Below, one piece after another: positions 1 to 7,834 of a stretch of 64,000 nucleotides of DNA (its first letter is position 1; every line of letters starts with the position of its first letter). Source of the DNA: Acidobacteriota bacterium (GTDB lineage: Bacteria > Acidobacteriota > Vicinamibacteria > Vicinamibacterales > 2-12-FULL-66-21); NCBI GenBank assembly GCA_003222675.1, contig QHWT01000046.1:115987-179986 (forward strand). The letters are read 5' to 3'. Made by a program: the position numbers and the translations under genes. The notes below the pieces were generated by a model. That model did not search any database, had not been told where the DNA came from, and saw only the letters and a program-made list of their open reading frames with translations.

Positions 1-1147
1 GCGGCTGCGGCGCGGTCAGCGTCGGAAACGTCCCGGGGAGCCCGACATACCCGTCGTGCCGTGCGACCTCCTCAATCAGATCGATCTCGCGCACCACGTC
101 CACGCGGAACGAGGGAATGGTGACATTCCATGATGTTCCCTCGTTGCGGACCTCGGACCTCGGACCTCGGGCTTCGACAGGTTTCACCTCGAACCCGAGC
201 GGTCCGAGGATCTTCGGCACGTCGGCGTCCTCCACCGTCTCGCCGAGCACGCGGGCGATGCGCGCGCCGCGCAGCGTCAGCGTGAGCGGCGGTTTCGGCG
301 CGGGATACCGATCGATCATCGCGCCGAGTGGATGCGCCGCGCCGATCTGGTGGAGCAGGGCGGCCGCGCGCGCGATCGCCGCTGGTGCGGCGTTGATGTC
401 GGCGCCGCGTTCGAACCTCGTCGATGCTTCCGTCTTGAGTCCCAGGTCCTTGCTCGTGCGGCGCAGCGATGATGGCTTGAAATACGCGCTCTCGAGGACC
501 ATCACCCGCGTGCCGCTTCCGATTTCGGAATCCGCTCCCCCCATGACGCCGCCGATGGCCTGCGCGCGTTCGGCATCCGCAATCACGAGCATGTCCGGCT
601 CCAGCGCGCGCTCCAGACCGTCGAGCGTGCGGATTCTCTCGCCGGGCTTCGCACGCCTGATCCTCAGCGTCGCGCCGTTCAGCCGCGCGAGGTCGAACGC
701 ATGCGTCGGATGCCCCATCTCGATCATCACGTAGTTCGTGACGTCGACGATCGCATTGATGCTGCGGACGCCCGCAGCCTCGAGCCGGTCGCGCAGCCAC
801 GCCGGCGACGCGCCGAGACTGCGCACCTCGAACATCTGTGCGCAATACCGCGGACAGAGCTCCGCGTCTTCGATGACAACCTCGAGCGGCTTCGCATCGT
901 CCGCTGGTGGCAGCGTTCGATCGGGAAGTGTCAGCGGCAGCGCATACGCCGCCGATGCCTCCCGAGCCAGACCGATCACGCTGAGACAATCGGGACGATT
1001 CGCGGTGACCTCGAAGTCGATGACGGGCTGCGCCCCCTGCTCGATTGAGGCGACCTCGAACCCGCGGAGGCCGAGCGTCGCCGCCACGCCCTCGGGATCG
1101 GCCGGAACGCTCACGAGCTCCCGCAGCCAGTGATAGGGAAGCCTCAC
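1..1147 (-). CDS. pheT: Phenylalanine-tRNA ligase beta subunit (3' end outside window)
   Basis: Beta chain of the cytoplasmic phenylalanyl-tRNA synthetase, which charges tRNA-Phe together with PheS. The frame is open from the GTG at 1147 to the window edge (382 codons), so the C-terminal half lies outside. Visible motifs are DFEVTANRPDCL at residues 44-55, IVDVTNYV at 133-140 and DLIEEVARHDGY about 15 residues downstream of VTIPSFR. The GTG overlaps the pheS stop (GTGA), so translation is coupled. Two oddities: the roughly 110-residue tRNA-binding OB (EMAP-like) domain that normally lies between the N-terminal strand and the NRPDCL motif is missing, and a loop near residues 326-334 is encoded by a tandem heptamer that also occurs in intergenic DNA. 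Identity is firm. Confidence 0.95.
   Translation of the reverse strand, partial: MRLPYHWLRELVSVPADPEGVAATLGLRGFEVASIEQGAQPVIDFEVTANRPDCLSVIGLAREASAAYALPLTLPDRTLPPADDAKPLEVVIEDAELCPRYCAQMFEVRSLGASPAWLRDRLEAAGVRSINAIVDVTNYVMIEMGHPTHAFDLARLNGATLRIRRAKPGERIRTLDGLERALEPDMLVIADAERAQAIGGVMGGADSEIGSGTRVMVLESAYFKPSSLRRTSKDLGLKTEASTRFERGADINAAPAAIARAAALLHQIGAAHPLGAMIDRYPAPKPPLTLTLRGARIARVLGETVEDADVPKILGPLGFEVKPVEARGPRSEVRNEGTSWNVTIPSFRVDVVREIDLIEEVARHDGYVGLPGTFPTLTAPQP
148..170. repeat. Tandem heptamer inside pheT
   Basis: Three copies of GGACCTC lie head to tail. On the minus strand they are read in frame and give RGPRSEVR between the GFEV and NVTIPSFR segments of PheT. The same heptamer forms intergenic arrays at 2890-2924 and 52951-52990. 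Confidence 0.8.
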
Positions 1148-2247
1148 AGCGGGAACTGCTCCAGGAAGCGCAGATCGTTCTCGTAGAAGAGCCGGATGTC
1201 TTCGACGCCCCATTTCAGGAGCGCGAGCCGCTCGATGCCGACGCCGAACGCGAAGCCGGTGTAGCGCTCCGGATCGTAGCCGACCGCCTCGAAGACCGCG
1301 GGATGTACCATCCCGCTGCCGAGCACTTCGACCCATCCGGTCTGCTTGCACATGGCACACCCGCCTTCGCCTGCCTGACGCTCGGCAGGCTTCGGCGAGA
1401 CCGACCGCGCATCCGCTGGTGCGCGGCCCGTCCCTCCACAGACGCCGCAGCTGATGTCGAGTTCGCCGCTGGGTTCGGTGTAGGGAAAGAAGCTCGGGCG
1501 GAACCGTGTCCGGCGTTCGGGTCCGAACAGATCGTGCGCGAATGTTTCGAGCGTGCCCTTGAGATCCGCGAGCGTCACATTCTCGCCGACGACCAGGCCT
1601 TCAACCTGCGTGAACATCGGCGTGTGTGTGAGATCCAGATTGTCGCGGCGATAGACGCGGCCCGGCGCGATCAAGCGCACCGGCGGCGGGAACCTTTCCA
1701 TGTAGCGCACCTGCATGCCGGAGGTGTGCGTGCGGAGGAGCGTCGCGGGGCTGCCGACCGCGGAGGTGACGGGCGACGCCAGGTACAGGGTGTCCTGCAT
1801 GTCGCGCGCGGGATGCTCCGCCGGCATGTTGAGCGCTTCGAAGTTGTGGTAATCGTCCTCGAGCTCGGGCCCTTCGACGATGAGGAACCCCTGGCGCAGG
1901 AAGAAGCTCTCGATGCGATCGCGCAGCAGCGTGAGCGGATGACGATGCCCGATGAATGGTGCCCGTCCCGCGAGCGTGACGTCGATCGCATCCGCTGCGG
2001 GTTTGCGCGCGGCTGCCTGCGCCAGACGTTCGGTGAGCTGGGTGTCGATGTGCTGCTTGAGCTCGTTCGCCTGACGGCCGAGCACGGGCCGCTGCTCGGC
2101 AGGGGCGGACGCAACGTCCTTCAGCAGGTTGGAGACCAGCCCTCCCTTGCGCGCGAGATACTTGTCGCGCAGGGCGCGCAGGTCCGCCTCGCTCGCGGCG
2201 CCGGCGAGGTCTGAAGTGAATTGCTGCTGGAGGGATGCGACGTTCAT
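1144..2247 (-). CDS. pheS: Phenylalanine-tRNA ligase alpha subunit
   Basis: Catalytic alpha subunit of phenylalanyl-tRNA synthetase (367 aa, a little longer than usual). N-terminal coiled coil at about residues 1-85, then the class II catalytic core with GPELEDDYHNFEALN (126-140), LLRTHTSGMQ (170-179), RVYRRDNLDLTHTPMF (197-212) and the C-terminal GFAFGVGIERLALLKWG. The zinc-finger-like loop has Cys267, Cys270, Cys297 and Cys300. Between the two Cys pairs, where most PheS proteins have only a few residues, there are about 22 extra residues (275-296) coded by a palindrome-bearing insert. Stop overlaps the pheT start (GTGA). Confidence 0.97.
   Translation of the reverse strand: MNVASLQQQFTSDLAGAASEADLRALRDKYLARKGGLVSNLLKDVASAPAEQRPVLGRQANELKQHIDTQLTERLAQAAARKPAADAIDVTLAGRAPFIGHRHPLTLLRDRIESFFLRQGFLIVEGPELEDDYHNFEALNMPAEHPARDMQDTLYLASPVTSAVGSPATLLRTHTSGMQVRYMERFPPPVRLIAPGRVYRRDNLDLTHTPMFTQVEGLVVGENVTLADLKGTLETFAHDLFGPERRTRFRPSFFPYTEPSGELDISCGVCGGTGRAPADARSVSPKPAERQAGEGGCAMCKQTGWVEVLGSGMVHPAVFEAVGYDPERYTGFAFGVGIERLALLKWGVEDIRLFYENDLRFLEQFPL
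1369..1390. repeat. Inverted repeat inserted in pheS
   Basis: GCCTGCC and GGCAGGC form a perfect 7-bp stem around an 8-nt loop. The hairpin sits inside the extra segment (about 1362-1425) that widens the Cys loop of PheS without breaking frame, so it looks like a small palindromic element inserted in a coding region. Confidence 0.7.
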
Positions 2248-2256
2248 GCAGTTCTA

Positions 2257-2310
2257 CAGGAGGACACAAGACCAGGAGGACGCGTTACTCCTGACCTCCT
2301 GATCTCCTGC
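2257..2310. repeat. Inverted purine-rich repeat between rplT and pheS
   Basis: Two CAGGAGG-type blocks on the left face CTCCT and CCTCCTG blocks on the right, so the spacer between rplT and pheS can fold into a hairpin. It could attenuate or terminate transcription before pheS. Nothing else is visible in this 92-bp spacer. Confidence 0.4.
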
Positions 2311-2339
2311 AGAAGATACTCACCGAGAATCCCGCGCGG

Positions 2340-2714
2340 CTAGGCGCGCGCGGCAGGCGCCGGCTTCGCATCGGCCGCTACGCGCGCGAGCCGTGCAAAT
2401 GACGCGGGAGACGACACCGCGAGCTCTGCCAGGCTCTTGCGATCGAGCGTGTTGCCGGCGGCCTTGAGACCCGCCATGAACTGGCCGTAGGTGAGGCCGT
2501 GCTCGCGCGCGGCGGCGTTGATGCGCATCACCCAGAGGCGCCGGAAATCGCGCTTCTTGCGGCGCCGCCCGACAAAGGCGTATTTCAGCGCCGTGTCGAC
2601 AGACTCCTTGGCGCTGCGATACAGCTTGCTCTTCGTCTGGTAGAACCCTTTGGCCCGGCTGAGAAGCTTCTTTCGCTTCGCGCGCCGCACATTTCCACGC
2701 TTTACTCTCGGCAT
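2340..2714 (-). CDS. rplT: 50S ribosomal protein L20
   Basis: L20 binds 23S rRNA early in assembly of the large subunit. The 124-aa product opens with the very basic [19 protein letters not shown] and contains the family signatures [30 protein letters not shown] and [18 protein letters not shown] short Ala/Pro-rich C-terminal tail extends beyond the usual 115-120 residues. It lies downstream of rpmI and infC in the conserved infC-rpmI-rplT order, followed by pheS and pheT. In bacteria such as E. coli L20 represses this operon; here the rpmI-rplT spacer has two tandem palindromes that might play a part, but this is only a guess. Confidence 0.97.
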   Translation of the reverse strand: MPRVKRGNVRRAKRKKLLSRAKGFYQTKSKLYRSAKESVDTALKYAFVGRRRKKRDFRRLWVMRINAAAREHGLTYGQFMAGLKAAGNTLDRKSLAELAVSSPASFARLARVAADAKPAPAARA

Positions 2715-2778
2715 CTCTGTCCTCGTTTATCAGTGCTCGCGGGGCCCCCGCTCGCTCTCGCTCGGCGCCGCCGCCTCA

Positions 2779-2829
2779 GGCCCCAACGCTGCGCGTTGGG
2801 GTCTCAGGCCCCAACGCTACGCGTTGGGG
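2779..2829. repeat. Two tandem palindromes in the rpmI-rplT spacer
   Basis: Two near-identical 28-bp units occur side by side, each with CCCCAACGC / GCGTTGGGG arms (9 bp) and a 3-nt loop at 2781-2801 and 2809-2829. They lie in the 220-bp spacer between rpmI and rplT and would form two strong RNA hairpins on either strand. Confidence 0.75.
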
Positions 2830-2889
2830 TCCCCTTGCGGTTCACTCCCTCGCTCGCTCGGGCCGCGGGCGCTGTTGCTTGCTTGTTGA

Positions 2890-2924
2890 ACCTCGGATCT
2901 CGGACCTCGGACCTCGGACCTCGG
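2890..2924. repeat. Tandem heptamer array CCTCGGA x5
   Basis: Five consecutive 7-bp units (CCTCGGA with one TCTCGGA variant and a final CCTCGGT) directly downstream of rpmI. Same unit as in pheT and before queG. Confidence 0.85.
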
Positions 2925-2934
2925 TACGCGAGGA

Positions 2935-3126
2935 CTACGGCAGCATCCTGCGCAGCTTTGCCTGATCGGCGGCCGCGGCGACGACCGTGCCCTTCAGGCC
3001 GCGCTTGCGGCTGCGGGTCTTGCTCGTCAGGATGTGCTGCTTGAACGCCTTGCTCCGGACGAATTTCCCCGTCCCGGTCTTCTTGAACCGCTTGGCCGCC
3101 CCACGATGACTTTTCAGTTTCGGCAT
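2935..3126 (-). CDS. rpmI: 50S ribosomal protein L35
   Basis: 63-aa basic ribosomal protein of the large subunit. [20 protein letters not shown], the lysine-rich [11 protein letters not shown] segment and the terminal KLRRMLP are diagnostic. It starts 2 nt after the infC stop, within the infC-rpmI-rplT operon. Confidence 0.97.
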   Translation of the reverse strand: MPKLKSHRGAAKRFKKTGTGKFVRSKAFKQHILTSKTRSRKRGLKGTVVAAAADQAKLRRMLP

Positions 3127-3128
3127 AA

Positions 3129-3713
3129 TTACGCGCTGCTCTCGGTCTCCCGCGACGGCTTCGGCGCGGGCCGCTTGCCTCCCGCTTTCTGCGAGAGAAT
3201 CGTGTGCATCTGGTTGCCTTCCTGCCGCGGCGCGGTCTCGGCGACCGCCACCTCCGACAGCTCCTCGATCAAGCGCTCGAGGATCCGCCGCCCGATCTCG
3301 GGATGCGCCATCTCGCGCCCGCGGAAGAAGATCGTTGCCTTGACCTTGTCCCCATCGGACAGGAAGCGCTCGATGTGCTTCTTCTTGAACTGGTAATCGT
3401 GCTCGTCGACCTTCGGCCGGAACTTGATTTCCTTGACCTCGATGATCTTCTGGTGCTTTTTGGCCGAGCGCGCCCGCTTCTGTTCCTGGTACTGGTAGCG
3501 CCCGAAATCCATGATGCGGCAGACCGGCGGGGTCGCCGTTGCCGCAATCTCCACGAGGTCCAGCCCCTTCTGCCGCGCAATCGCCAGTGCCTGCGGCGGC
3601 GGCATGATGCCGAGCTGTTCGCCGTTTTCATCGATGACCCGGACTTCCCGGACCCGGATGCGTTCGTTCACCCGCGTGCGATCGTCACGCCGCGGGCTGC
3701 GGTCGAATGCGAT
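3129..3713 (-). CDS. infC: Translation initiation factor IF-3, probable ATC start
   Basis: IF-3 binds the 30S subunit and checks start-codon and initiator-tRNA pairing. Signatures: [38 protein letters not shown], the linker [14 protein letters not shown], and the C-domain [17 protein letters not shown]. The first ordinary in-frame start is a GTG at 3671, but the frame stays open upstream and an AGGAGG (3719-3724) lies 5 nt before an in-frame ATC at 3713. That start adds [14 protein letters not shown], which resembles the usual basic N-terminus of IF-3. Rare AUU/AUA/AUC starts are a known autoregulatory trait of infC, so I prefer ATC (194 aa). The GTG at 3671 remains possible and lacks a good ribosome binding site. 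Confidence 0.93.
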   Translation of the reverse strand: MAFDRSPRRDDRTRVNERIRVREVRVIDENGEQLGIMPPPQALAIARQKGLDLVEIAATATPPVCRIMDFGRYQYQEQKRARSAKKHQKIIEVKEIKFRPKVDEHDYQFKKKHIERFLSDGDKVKATIFFRGREMAHPEIGRRILERLIEELSEVAVAETAPRQEGNQMHTILSQKAGGKRPAPKPSRETESSA

Positions 3714-3730
3714 AACAACCTCCTACTTAC

Positions 3731-3805
3731 GTGGGGCTCCGCCCCACACCCCGGCTCGTCGCTCGCGGGGACCCTGCGCCCCGCGCCGCTCCTCGCAGGC
3801 GCCCC
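3731..3805. repeat. Dispersed GC-rich repeat, copy 1
   Basis: Begins with the palindrome GGGGCTCCGCCCC and continues ACCCCGGCTCGTCG and CGCGGGGACCC. A clearly related copy follows acnA at about 51985-52055. It fills most of the thrS-infC spacer. Confidence 0.65.
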
Positions 3806-3845
3806 GTGGGCGCCTCGAATCGCGAGCCGATACGCCGAAAGCCGG

Positions 3846-5798
3846 TCAGCTGGCGGCCGCCAGCCCCGGATCGGTTTCACCCTTCGCCGCCATTTCCGCC
3901 AGCGCCGCCCCGACGAAATCCACGATCGGCCGACTGCCCTGGTCGCCGCCGGCGCGGCTTCGCACCGACACGGTTCCTTCCGCGGCTTCGCGATCGCCGG
4001 TTACCAGCATGTACGGGATCTTCTGTAACTGGGCCTCGCGGATCTTATATCCGATCTTTTCCTGGCGGCCGTCCAGCTCGGCGCGGATGCCCGCCTCGGC
4101 CAGCCGGTCCCGCACCGTCCGGGCGTAGTCGACGTGCCGGTCAGCGATCGGCAGGAGAATCGCCTGCACCGGCGCGAGCCAGAGGGGGAACGCGCCCGCG
4201 TAATGCTCGACCAGGATGGCGATGAACCGCTCGAAGCTGCCGACGATGGCCCGGTGGATGACTACGGGCCGGTGCTCCGAGTTGTCCGCGCCGACGTACT
4301 TCAGATCGAAGTTCTCCGGCTGCTGGTAATCGAGCTGGATCGTGGCGCACTGCCATTTCCGGCCCAGCGCGTCGGTAATGTCGAAGTCGATCTTCGGACC
4401 GTAGAAGGCGCCGTCCTTCGCATTCAGTTCGTAGGACAGCTGCGCACGATCGAGCGCGGCCTTGAGCTGCGCTTCCGCGTGGTCCCATGTCGCGATCTCG
4501 CCCAGGAATTCATCAGGGCGCGTCGAGAGCTTCGCGGTGAACGGCAGGCCGAAATCGGCGTACACACGCTGCACGAGCCGGATCAGCCGCTCGACCTCTT
4601 CGCCGATCTGCTCCTGCGTCACGAAGCAGTGCGCGTCGTCCTGCGAGAACTGACGCACACGCGTCAGGCCGGACAGAACGCCGGATGGTTCGTTGCGATG
4701 CAGCGGCGTCTGCTCGTGGTAGCGGATCGGCAGGTCGCGATAGCTTCGCACCTCGCTCGCGTACGTCAGAAAGTGTCCGGGGCAGTTCATCGGCTTGATG
4801 CTCATCGTCTCTCCTTCGGATTCGATGAGGAACATGTTCTGCCGATAATGTTTCCAGTGCCCGGATCGCTCCCACAACGCCTTGTTGTAGACGAGCGGCG
4901 TCTTGACCTCGACGTAGCCGGCGGGAAAGAGCACGTCGCGCATGTAATTTGCGAGCGTGTTGTAGAGCGTCGTCCCTTTCGCGAGCCAGAACGCCGCGCC
5001 CGGGGCCCACTGATGGAACGTGAACAGCCCGAGCTCGCGACCGAGCTTCCGGTGATCGCGCTTTTTGGCTTCCTCGATCCGCTGCAGGTGCGTCTGCAGT
5101 TCCTTGTCGGTGAAGAACGCGGTGCCGTAGACGCGCTGCATCGGCTGGTTGTGCGCGTCGCCCTTCCAATACGCGTTGGAGGTCGTCAGCAGCTTGAACC
5201 CCTTCAGCCGCCCCGTTGACGGAACGTGGGGTCCGATGCAGAAATCGACGAACGTGTCGCGATCCTTGATCGTGTAGCAGGAGACTTCCGCCTGGCCGGC
5301 CGTCTTCTCCTCGATCAGTTGCACCTTCAGCGGCTCGCCGCGCTCCGTGAAGAAGCGGATGGCCTCTTCGCGCGGCCACATCTGCCGCTCGTACGGCAGG
5401 TCCTGCGACGCGAGCTCCTTCATCTTCTTCTCGATTGCGTCGAGATCTTCCGGTACGAATGGGCGCGGGACAACGAAATCGTAGAAGAAACCTTCGTCAG
5501 TGGCGGGACCGATGCCGCACTGGACGCCGTGGAACAGATTCGTGACCGCCGCGGCGAGCAGGTGCGCCGTGCTATGGCGGTACACATGCAGCGCCTCAGG
5601 GCTGTCCGTGGTGACGATCGTGACGAGCGCGTCCTTCGTCAACGGGAACGTCAGGTCCACCATGCGTCCATCAACGGTCGCCGCGAGCGCGGCCTTGGCG
5701 AGACGCGGAGAGATCCCGGCCGCAATGTCAGCGGGCGTGCTGCCCGCCGGCACTCGACGGCTCGAGCCGTCCGGCAGCGTGACGGAAATCTCACTCAT
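3846..5798 (-). CDS. thrS: Threonine-tRNA ligase
   Basis: Class II synthetase that charges tRNA-Thr (650 aa from the ATG at 5798, normal length). N-terminal TGS domain starts MSEISVTLPDGS. The editing domain has HSTAHLLAAAV and, further on, DFCIGPHVPSTGRLKGF. The catalytic core has MSIKPMNCPGHFLTY (zinc-binding Cys), RYHEQTPLHRNEPSG and GLTRVRQFSQDDAHCF. The anticodon-binding domain is at the C-terminus. An upstream in-frame extension to 5999 runs through repeat DNA and is rejected because the TGS domain begins exactly at 5798. It lies upstream of infC on the same strand. Confidence 0.96.
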   Translation of the reverse strand: MSEISVTLPDGSSRRVPAGSTPADIAAGISPRLAKAALAATVDGRMVDLTFPLTKDALVTIVTTDSPEALHVYRHSTAHLLAAAVTNLFHGVQCGIGPATDEGFFYDFVVPRPFVPEDLDAIEKKMKELASQDLPYERQMWPREEAIRFFTERGEPLKVQLIEEKTAGQAEVSCYTIKDRDTFVDFCIGPHVPSTGRLKGFKLLTTSNAYWKGDAHNQPMQRVYGTAFFTDKELQTHLQRIEEAKKRDHRKLGRELGLFTFHQWAPGAAFWLAKGTTLYNTLANYMRDVLFPAGYVEVKTPLVYNKALWERSGHWKHYRQNMFLIESEGETMSIKPMNCPGHFLTYASEVRSYRDLPIRYHEQTPLHRNEPSGVLSGLTRVRQFSQDDAHCFVTQEQIGEEVERLIRLVQRVYADFGLPFTAKLSTRPDEFLGEIATWDHAEAQLKAALDRAQLSYELNAKDGAFYGPKIDFDITDALGRKWQCATIQLDYQQPENFDLKYVGADNSEHRPVVIHRAIVGSFERFIAILVEHYAGAFPLWLAPVQAILLPIADRHVDYARTVRDRLAEAGIRAELDGRQEKIGYKIREAQLQKIPYMLVTGDREAAEGTVSVRSRAGGDQGSRPIVDFVGAALAEMAAKGETDPGLAAAS

Positions 5799-6142
5799 CG
5801 GAAGTTGGCAGTTCGCAATCTGCAGTATGCGCTTCGCCGTTCCACTGTTGCGTCGGAGGCCGGTGCAGAGCCGTGGCGCAGTCCGTGGAACTGCCAACTG
5901 CCACAGAAGAACTCTGAACAACACAGATAAAGAAACCGCGCTTTTGTGTTCCGGTGCTTCTCTGTAGAACAAACGCGCGAAAACGTGTTTTCCTGACAAG
6001 AATGCGTTTGTTCTACGAGATCGGCGGGCCCACGGGTCCTGCCGCTAGCGCTGATGCGCCACGGGTTTGGTTGCGGCGCAGCCGCGCTGTGTTTCTCTGT
6101 GTTTTTCTGTGGTCGCCAACTGCTTACCGCCAACTGAATTGT
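5799..6142. repeat. Repeat-filled spacer upstream of thrS
   Basis: No gene seen in these 344 bp. AGTTGGCAGTT near 5803 is answered by AACTGCCAACT near 5889. A perfect 13-bp inverted repeat GTAGAACAAACGC / GCGTTTGTTCTAC lies at 5964-5976 and 6004-6016. An outer imperfect pair with CCACAGAAGAAC (5901-5912) and TTTTTCTGTGG (6102-6112) brackets an element of about 210 bp, resembling a small non-autonomous repeat. Confidence 0.6.
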
Positions 6143-6218
6143 TGGTAGGCGCGGGTGGAGTCGAACCACTGACCTCCTGCGTGTCAAGCAGGCGCTCTAA
6201 CCACTGAGCTACGCGCCT
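6143..6218 (-). tRNA. tRNA-Val (GAC), CCA encoded
   Basis: The minus strand folds as a cloverleaf: acceptor AGGCGCG / CGCGCCT, D-arm GCTC..GAGC, anticodon arm CCTGC-TTGACAC-GCAGG with anticodon GAC, T-loop TTCGACT closed by GTGG/CCAC, discriminator A at 6146 and genomic CCA at 6143-6145. Only the outermost T-stem pair (A-C) is mismatched. Confidence 0.95.
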
Positions 6219-6413
6219 ATGTCTTGAAAACACAGGCCTTGCCGGAACGATCAGTCTAGCAGAGCACGGCGCGCAGGGTCAATCCGGGATGGGGCCTCGA
6301 GACTCAGGGCTCACGGCTCAGGACGGCTCGATCCAGCAGCCGGCCGAAGGCATGAGTCACCATCAGCCGTGAGATATCAGCGTGCGAGCGCGAAACATGG
6401 GAGCGCGTACATG

Positions 6414-6455
6414 CCAACGCGCACACCGACAAGATGTCTGACGTGTGCGCGTTGG
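6414..6455 (-). terminator. Hairpin after the S8 protease gene
   Basis: Perfect 13-bp inverted repeat CCAACGCGCACAC / GTGTGCGCGTTGG with a 16-nt loop, 20 nt past the protease stop. It probably ends the long operon starting near 15.8 kb. The rest of the 256-bp spacer to the tRNA holds imperfect GGCTCA-type heptamers near 6300-6335 and no gene. Confidence 0.6.
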
Positions 6456-6474
6456 GGACGAGCGAAGGACTGAG

Positions 6475-7824
6475 TTATCTCAGGACGCGCTGCAGGGCGG
6501 CGTACAGATCCAACCGCCCCTCGCCCATGTCCTGCCCGATCCGCTTTGCGCGACTCAGCGCCTCCTGCGCATTGTTCGGCTCGATGCCCGGCACCAGCTG
6601 TTCGAGGAGCGCCGCCGCGCCGGTGACGAGCGCGGCGCTGAACGACGTACCCGAGACCGCGGCGTAGCGGCCTCCAGGGAACGCCGTGATTAATCCCTCG
6701 CCCGGCGCAGCCAGACGCACAAGCCCGTTGCCATAGTTCGAGAAGGCGCTGCGCTGATCCAGGTTGTTGCTCGAGCCGACGCCGATCACGTGCCGGAACG
6801 CGGACGGAAACACCAGCGTCTCTTCCCCATTGTTGCCCGCGGACGCCACGCAGATCACATCGTGCTCGTTCGCGTAGTTGACCGCGCGCAGGAGCTCGGC
6901 GGACCAGTTCTGGAGACTGAAGCTCATATTGATAACTTTTGCGCCGTGATCGACCGCGTAGTAGATCGCCCGCACCACGTCGAAGACGTCTCCGGCGCCG
7001 TCCGCCGTGAATGCCGTCAACGGCATGATTTGCGTCGTCGGCGCGACGAGCCTGATGAGACCCGCCACCATCGTGCCGTGTCCGAACGCGGGCGGCAGGC
7101 CCTCCCCTTCGAGGATCGCCGCGGTGGACTGCTCGAGGATCGCCGCCGTGGACTGGTTCACGTTCGCGGCCTGCATCGGTTCGCCGATGCGTTCGCCTTC
7201 GAGGATTGCCGCGGTCGATTGCGACACGCTGCCGAGATCCGACGTGATCGCGACCTGGTTGCGGATGAAATCGTAACCGGGGACGATCGCCCCCGCGAGC
7301 GCGGGATGGTTGACGTCAATGCCGGTGTCGATGATCGCGACGGTGCCGCCGCCCGTGGCAAACAACGTGTGGACAATCGGCGCGTTGATCAGCATTGCCG
7401 CGGGCTGATACGCGTAACCGCGCCAGACATTCCGTCCGTAGTACGGGATGATCGTGCGGTCGGGCAGCGTTTCCAGGATCGCGGCGGTTGATTGGGCCAG
7501 ACGCGGATGAATTGCCTCCGGCACGCGGACCGAGCGGTTTTCCTCGAAGGCGGTGATCTCGGTGTCGGCGTTGAAATCCTGGGAGAGCCCCGGTGTGTCC
7601 ATTGCAGGGACAGCCAGGAACATGATCACGCCGCTGCCGTCGTTGACTTGACCCACGATCGACAACCCGTGTCGCGCCGCCACTATCGGCGCATTGTCTG
7701 GCGTCGCCCGAAGCAGGAATTGCGGCGGCCCTCCGTTTCCGGGACCCGGACCCTGGCCTGCCACCACCGGCGCACCCGCGACCGCGAGGAGGCCAATCAG
7801 CAGGAGTCTGCGCAGGTTCCGCAT
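6475..7824 (-). CDS. Secreted S8 subtilisin-family protease with four QSTAAILE repeats
   Basis: Exported subtilase (449 aa from the ATG at 7824, which lies just after the preceding stop at 7835). Signal peptide at residues 1-24 (RRLLLIGLLAVAGAPVVAG), a propeptide-like region to about 145, then the catalytic domain with Asp166 (AIIDTGID), His249 (GHGTMVAG), oxyanion Asn331 or Asn332 (SAGNNG) and Ser394 (SGTSFSAAL). The octapeptide QSTAAILE occurs four times: 111-118 at the end of the pro-region and 202-209, 224-231 and 232-239 in an inserted loop just before the catalytic His. The four copies differ only at synonymous positions. It is the last gene of a seven-gene chain with a TPR-CHAT protein and a sigma factor. 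Target unknown; an active extracellular or periplasmic protease is likely. Confidence 0.93.
   Translation of the reverse strand: MRNLRRLLLIGLLAVAGAPVVAGQGPGPGNGGPPQFLLRATPDNAPIVAARHGLSIVGQVNDGSGVIMFLAVPAMDTPGLSQDFNADTEITAFEENRSVRVPEAIHPRLAQSTAAILETLPDRTIIPYYGRNVWRGYAYQPAAMLINAPIVHTLFATGGGTVAIIDTGIDVNHPALAGAIVPGYDFIRNQVAITSDLGSVSQSTAAILEGERIGEPMQAANVNQSTAAILEQSTAAILEGEGLPPAFGHGTMVAGLIRLVAPTTQIMPLTAFTADGAGDVFDVVRAIYYAVDHGAKVINMSFSLQNWSAELLRAVNYANEHDVICVASAGNNGEETLVFPSAFRHVIGVGSSNNLDQRSAFSNYGNGLVRLAAPGEGLITAFPGGRYAAVSGTSFSAALVTGAAALLEQLVPGIEPNNAQEALSRAKRIGQDMGEGRLDLYAALQRVLR
7108..7494 (-). repeat. Four QSTAAILE-coding 24-bp repeats
   Basis: Copies at 7108-7131, 7132-7155, 7198-7221 and 7471-7494 each encode QSTAAILE. 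Their DNA differs at several third codon positions (for example CAG/CAA, TCC/TCG/TCA, GAA/GAG) but the peptide is identical, which points to selection on the peptide. Confidence 0.9.
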
Positions 7825-7834
7825 GACGAACCTC

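Noticed and set aside
1045-2214. Long plus-strand frame opposite pheS
   Set aside because: Antisense of a confidently identified gene, a common effect of high GC content.
4134-5219. 361-codon plus-strand frame opposite thrS
   Set aside because: Antisense shadow; no ribosome binding site and no recognisable family.
5799-5999. N-terminal extension of ThrS
   Set aside because: The TGS domain begins at the ATG 5798 and the extension runs through palindromic repeat DNA.
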